This document shows positions 5,089 through 8,078 of a DNA stretch of 8,078 nucleotides, one piece after another. The first letter of the stretch is position 1; every line of letters begins with the position of its first letter. The notes below the pieces were generated by a model. It made no database searches. It worked only from the letters and a program-made list of their open reading frames with translations, and had not been told where the DNA came from. The translations under genes and the position numbers were made by a program. Origin of the DNA: Phycisphaerae bacterium (GTDB taxonomy: Bacteria > Planctomycetota > Phycisphaerae > UBA1845 > Fen-1342); NCBI GenBank assembly GCA_022842805.1, contig JALHOX010000153.1:1-8078 (forward strand), read 5' to 3'.

Positions 5089-7308
5089 ATGAGCGGAAAG
5101 ACGTTTCTGGCGAGTCTGGTTGGGGGTTGTTCGGCATTGCTGCTCGGAACAGGAGCGGTCCTGTCGGTTCAGCAGTCCTCGGCCGTCCGCCCCGCCGATG
5201 GCGAGTCGCTGACGCCCGCTGCAATCGTGAACGACGCCATCGGCCTCATCGAGAGCCGCGTCTTCAAGCTGGATGTCCCGAATCGCGCCGATGTCGACAG
5301 CAGCTTCGCCGTCAACGTGCCGATCGAAGGCACGTCGCGCCGCCTCAACCTCCGTCTGCAAAGCGTCCGCGCCGAGGGTTACATCCTCCGCGCCCAGCTC
5401 GCCGACGGCAGCTACAGCGACATCACCCCCGGCGAGATCAACACCTTCGTCGGCGAAGTCGACGGCCTGCCCGGCTCGGTCGTCGCCGCCGGCCTCGATC
5501 ATGATGGCTTCACCGCCTCGATCCGCATGCCCGACCGAACCATTTACATTGTCGAGCCGGTCGCGGCCCACGTGAATGGCAGCCGCCGCGATGAATACGT
5601 CGTCTTCCGCAACGACGATTCGACCCCCGTCCTCGGCAGCTGCGGCACCGACCACAGCGGCGAGCTGAGCCAGGCCGACAACGGCGACATCGAGCAAGGC
5701 ACCGGCAACTGCGGCGGCGCGTGCGTCGCCCAGATCGCTTTCGACGCCGACTTTGAGTACTACCTCGCTCGCGGCAGCAGCATCCCGAACACCGAAAACC
5801 GCATCAACCAGATCATGAACATTGTCAACACGTTGTATGACAATGAGGCCGATGTGCGTCACACGATCACGGCCATCATCGTGCGCACCGCCGAGCCCGA
5901 TCCTTACAGCTCGAGCGATTCCACCACGCTGCTCAACCAGTTCCGCAACCACTGGCTCGCGAACCAGGGCGCGGTTCAGCGCGACGTCGCCCATCTGCTC
6001 ACCGGCCGCTCCATCACCGGCACGGTCATCGGCCAGGCCTTCAACATCGGCGTCATCTGCACCAATCAGGCTTATGCCTACGCTCAGTCCGATTGCTGCG
6101 GCTTCCCGAACTGCGCTGCCGACCTCACGGCTCACGAGCTCGGTCACCTCTGGGGCTGCACGCACGTCTCCGACGGTCTGACGATGAACCCGTCCATCAC
6201 CTGCGCCCTGAACTTCACAAACTCGAACGTCACGCAGATCGTCAACGAGCGCAACAGCATCGCCGGCGCCTGCCTCGATCCGTTCAATCCGCCCCCGCCG
6301 CCCGGCGCGTTCAATCTCGTGAGCCCGGCGAACGGCGCCACCGGCGTCGCCGTCAACGCGACGCTTGACTGGGCCGATTCGGTCGGCGCCCTCACCTACA
6401 CGGTCGTCGTCGACGATGACGCCGACTTCTCCACCCCGCTCATCAGCCTCGCCGATCTGGCCGTTTCGCAGGCCGTGCCGGCGTTTGAGTTCGTGCAGGG
6501 CCGCACCTACTTCTGGCGCGCCACCGCGGTGAACAACACCGGATCGACCAACTCGAACCCGGTCACCGGCAGCTTCACCACCATTCGCGATTGCAACGGC
6601 AACGGAATCAACGACGTCGTCGAACTCGCCAACCCGGCCAACGACTGCAACAACAACGGCGTGCTCGACGCTTGCGACCTGAACGGCGAGTTCCGCTTCG
6701 CCTCCGATGAGCAGGGCCCGATCTTCTTCGGCACCAATCAGAGCTTCAACGTCCCGAACACGCGCGACGCCGTCAGTAACGTCAGCTTCCGCGTCCGTTC
6801 GCAGAGCGACCTGAACACCGCCATCGAAACCTACGCCATCCGCGTCAACGGCGCGATCATGGACGTCGTCTTCGACGGCTCGTTCGTCGACTGTGCCCTC
6901 ACGCAGGACAACGGCTCGGCCACCGCCGCCGCCTTCAACGCGGCCCGCGCCGGCAGCCCCAACATCACCGTGCTGATCGAGCCTTCGACCGGCGTCGGCA
7001 ACATCGGCTGCACGCAGACCTACGTCAGCTTTGAGATGTGGTACAACGGCACGCCGACCAGCCTCGACGGCAACGGCAACAACATCCCCGACGAGTGCGA
7101 CGGCCCGGCCTTCGCTCTCGGTGACATGAACTGCGACGGAATCGTCTCGGTCGGCGATATCAGCGGCTTCGTCCTGGCCCTCACCGATCCGGCCGGTTAC
7201 GCGATCGCCTTCCCGACTTGCGACATCAACCTGGCCGACATCAATCAGGACAGCGTGGTCACGGTCGGCGACATCGCCGGATTCGTGGCTCTGCTCACTG
7301 GTGGTTGA
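5089..7308 (+). CDS. Secreted M12B-like (metzincin) zinc metalloprotease with C-terminal dockerin-like module
   Basis: A 739-residue exported endopeptidase; the ATG has GGAGAG at 5078-5083, 5 bases upstream. Residues 1-26 are a signal peptide. A prodomain spans about 55-165 (GEVDGLPGSVVAAGL then IYIVEP is typical of reprolysin propeptides), and Cys185 in GSCGTD may act as a cysteine switch. The catalytic domain, about 208-395, holds HELGHLWGCTH (349-359), an exact HExxHxxGxxH: His349, His353 and His359 bind zinc, Glu350 is the base, and Met366 in LTMNPS is the Met-turn. Pairs of Cys around it suggest disulfides. After PPPPP comes an Fn3/Ig-like domain (407-499), then calcium-type linkers DCNGNGINDVVEL (501-513) and DCNNNGVLDACDL (519-531), a beta-rich domain (533-655), a third linker (660-671), and two EF-like dockerin loops, Asp679-Asp690 and Asp717-Asp728. 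Surface-attached or extracellular; substrate unknown. It is transcribed alone, with a strong terminator after it. Confidence 0.93.
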   Translation: MSGKTFLASLVGGCSALLLGTGAVLSVQQSSAVRPADGESLTPAAIVNDAIGLIESRVFKLDVPNRADVDSSFAVNVPIEGTSRRLNLRLQSVRAEGYILRAQLADGSYSDITPGEINTFVGEVDGLPGSVVAAGLDHDGFTASIRMPDRTIYIVEPVAAHVNGSRRDEYVVFRNDDSTPVLGSCGTDHSGELSQADNGDIEQGTGNCGGACVAQIAFDADFEYYLARGSSIPNTENRINQIMNIVNTLYDNEADVRHTITAIIVRTAEPDPYSSSDSTTLLNQFRNHWLANQGAVQRDVAHLLTGRSITGTVIGQAFNIGVICTNQAYAYAQSDCCGFPNCAADLTAHELGHLWGCTHVSDGLTMNPSITCALNFTNSNVTQIVNERNSIAGACLDPFNPPPPPGAFNLVSPANGATGVAVNATLDWADSVGALTYTVVVDDDADFSTPLISLADLAVSQAVPAFEFVQGRTYFWRATAVNNTGSTNSNPVTGSFTTIRDCNGNGINDVVELANPANDCNNNGVLDACDLNGEFRFASDEQGPIFFGTNQSFNVPNTRDAVSNVSFRVRSQSDLNTAIETYAIRVNGAIMDVVFDGSFVDCALTQDNGSATAAAFNAARAGSPNITVLIEPSTGVGNIGCTQTYVSFEMWYNGTPTSLDGNGNNIPDECDGPAFALGDMNCDGIVSVGDISGFVLALTDPAGYAIAFPTCDINLADINQDSVVTVGDIAGFVALLTGG

Positions 7309-7320
7309 TCAGCCGCTTGC

Positions 7321-7349
7321 CTGATCGATCCGGTCCCCAGATCGATCAG
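7321..7349. repeat. Inverted repeat CTGATCGATC / GATCGATCAG after the protease
   Basis: Perfect 10-base arms (7321-7330 and 7340-7349) with a 9-base loop, beginning 13 bases after the stop codon. There is no T run after it, so on its own it is not a canonical terminator. It may protect the mRNA 3' end or bind a protein. Each arm contains two GATC words, and a fifth GATC spans the stop codon. Confidence 0.8.
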
Positions 7350-7357
7350 TGAGTGTC

Positions 7358-7371
7358 GATTCAAATGAATC
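7358..7371. repeat. Small inverted repeat GATTCA-aa-TGAATC
   Basis: Perfect 6-base arms (7358-7363 and 7366-7371) separated by two bases, wedged directly between the 10-base inverted repeat and the terminator stem. As RNA it could fold as a 5-base stem with a 4-base loop. Role unknown. Confidence 0.5.
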
Positions 7372-7416
7372 ACTCGGGCGACGAGCGCGAAAGCGCACGT
7401 CGCCCGAGTTCTTTTT
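7372..7416 (+). terminator. Strong rho-independent terminator of the protease gene
   Basis: ACTCGGGCGACG (7372-7383) pairs perfectly with CGTCGCCCGAGT (7398-7409). Inside, an A/A mismatch is followed by GCGC-GAAA-GCGC (7385-7396), giving a four-pair stem closed by a GNRA-type tetraloop. The tail is TCTTTTT (7410-7416). It ends transcription of the plus-strand protease 64-108 bases after its stop. Confidence 0.93.
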
Positions 7417-7831
7417 CACCGCAGAAGCAGCGCACAATATCGCGCCTGTGTCCGCCCTCGACGCCAAACCCCGTGTCCGAGCCGCGGGCCTCAGGGGGTA
7501 GGGCGAGTTCCACCCGCCTCTTGGTGTGTCGAAGCTGACCAAAGGTGTTGTCGTGTCGACGGAGCACTGATTCACGCGAAACACATTTTCGCGACGCAGC
7601 GGGCGTACCGCGCGGCGGCTATGTGGCCGAGCTTGGCGGATTCGGCTGGGCGGGCGAAGACATGCCGACGCAAGAGCGGTTCGCATGGCGCTGGCTTTTG
7701 CACATATGATTCCGGTGCCGTTGACCCAATGCGGATCGACTTTGATTCGCTGCTGGGATAGATGCGACGGTGCTGTTGAGGGGCGTGACGACGCAGAAGC
7801 CGTCGGCATGGCGCGAAGCGAGAGAATCAAC
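7417..7831. other. Region without a convincing gene between terminator and the right-edge gene
   Basis: I find no complete gene, tRNA or repeat in these 415 bases. The long minus-strand frame crossing it runs through the terminator and is Arg/Ser-rich, so it is a shadow. One plus-strand frame (7539-7709, possible GTG at 7545) encodes about 54 residues with a partly coding-like second half (GGYVAELGGFGWAGEDMP) ending in TGA. It could be a gene remnant or chance. The base mix is less GC-skewed at third positions than the protease gene. Confidence 0.4.
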
Positions 7832-8078
7832 ATGGGTTACTACATCCGCCTGCTGTCACCGGTCGATCGGTGCGTGCTCTTTGCTGAATTGCAGGCATCG
7901 CTGGCGGCCATTGCGCTACCCGCCAAGTTGGCCGTTCATGCCGGTTCAGAAACGGATTGGCAAATGCTGACTCTTTCCCACCCTGATGGGACGGAGATCG
8001 CCGTCATTGAGCGCAACTTGGTCGCGGAGGGTTCGCTCGCCGCCGAAGAACTTCGGGAGTTCCATGACGATATCGGCC
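7832..8078 (+). CDS. Conserved-looking hypothetical protein, N-terminal part, cut by the right edge
   Basis: The frame is open from ATG at 7832 to the window end, 82 codons seen without a stop. The protein begins MGYYIRLLSP and continues with alternating strand and helix character, a segment DWQMLTLSHPDGTEIAVIERN (residues 41-61) and an acidic helix (EELREFHDDI). I recall uncharacterised small bacterial proteins with this MGYYIR start and xIAVIERN segment but know no function. No signal peptide or membrane segment is visible, so it is probably cytoplasmic. GAGAG at 7820-7824 is a modest ribosome site 7 bases upstream. In-frame ATGs at 7808 and 7706 are possible but add unconvincing residues. 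About a third of codons end in A or T, more than in the protease gene. Confidence 0.72.
   Translation, partial: MGYYIRLLSPVDRCVLFAELQASLAAIALPAKLAVHAGSETDWQMLTLSHPDGTEIAVIERNLVAEGSLAAEELREFHDDIG

Noticed and set aside
4921..6165. 414-residue open frame on the minus strand
   Set aside because: It lies opposite the protease prodomain and catalytic domain, has low-complexity Val/Ala/Asp/Gly composition, and shows no domain; the protease frame has exact catalytic motifs.
7309..7833. 174-residue open frame on the minus strand
   Set aside because: It runs through the terminator and inverted repeats, is Arg/Ser-rich without any fold pattern, and has no ribosome site.
1..8078. CRISPR array, tRNA/rRNA, insertion sequence or attachment site
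   Set aside because: No regularly spaced direct repeats, no cloverleaf or T-loop pattern, no transposase or integrase motif, and no terminal repeats were found by eye on either strand.

Overview
The window looks like a GC-rich chromosomal segment from a planctomycete-type bacterium (Planctomycetota, perhaps Phycisphaerae-like). The basis is the C-terminal dockerin-like calcium-binding module on a secreted protease, the DCNxNGxxD-type linkers in the same protein, and a zinc-ribbon protein with glycine-led repeats. This is inference from protein style; no rRNA or other taxonomic marker is present.

Left part (1-3231, minus strand): three genes are read leftward. A zinc-ribbon/glycine-pentapeptide-repeat membrane protein (3231 to 2455) is followed by an atypical short-chain dehydrogenase (GTG start at 2244, stop at 1459). 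Next comes a large secreted, fibre-like repeat protein that starts at 1162 and runs off the left edge. The gaps of 210 and 296 bases argue against a tight operon. The 296-base gap carries a run of ten G.

Centre (3232-4601): a 176-base divergent intergenic region holds a plausible promoter. It leads rightward into an RdgC-like gene (3408-4601), probably a DNA-binding recombination-associated protein.

Right part (4602-8078, plus strand): a 487-base region without a convincing gene carries several short perfect hairpins. It precedes a 739-residue secreted zinc metalloprotease of the metzincin (M12B/reprolysin-like) type, with prodomain, catalytic HExxHxxGxxH motif, Fn3/Ig-like domain, calcium-binding linkers and C-terminal dockerin-like pair. 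Three adjacent inverted repeats follow it, the last a very strong intrinsic terminator. After about 415 bases with no convincing gene, a small conserved-looking protein gene starts at 7832 and runs off the right edge.

How the genes fit together: the fibre-like protein and the protease are both exported and could both act at the cell surface, but nothing links them in one pathway. The RdgC-like, dehydrogenase and zinc-ribbon genes look like independent units. I do not see a defence, mobile or CRISPR system. The most distinctive items are the zinc-ribbon/GxxAx solenoid protein, the dehydrogenase lacking the usual catalytic Tyr/Lys, and the partial secreted repeat protein at the left edge.
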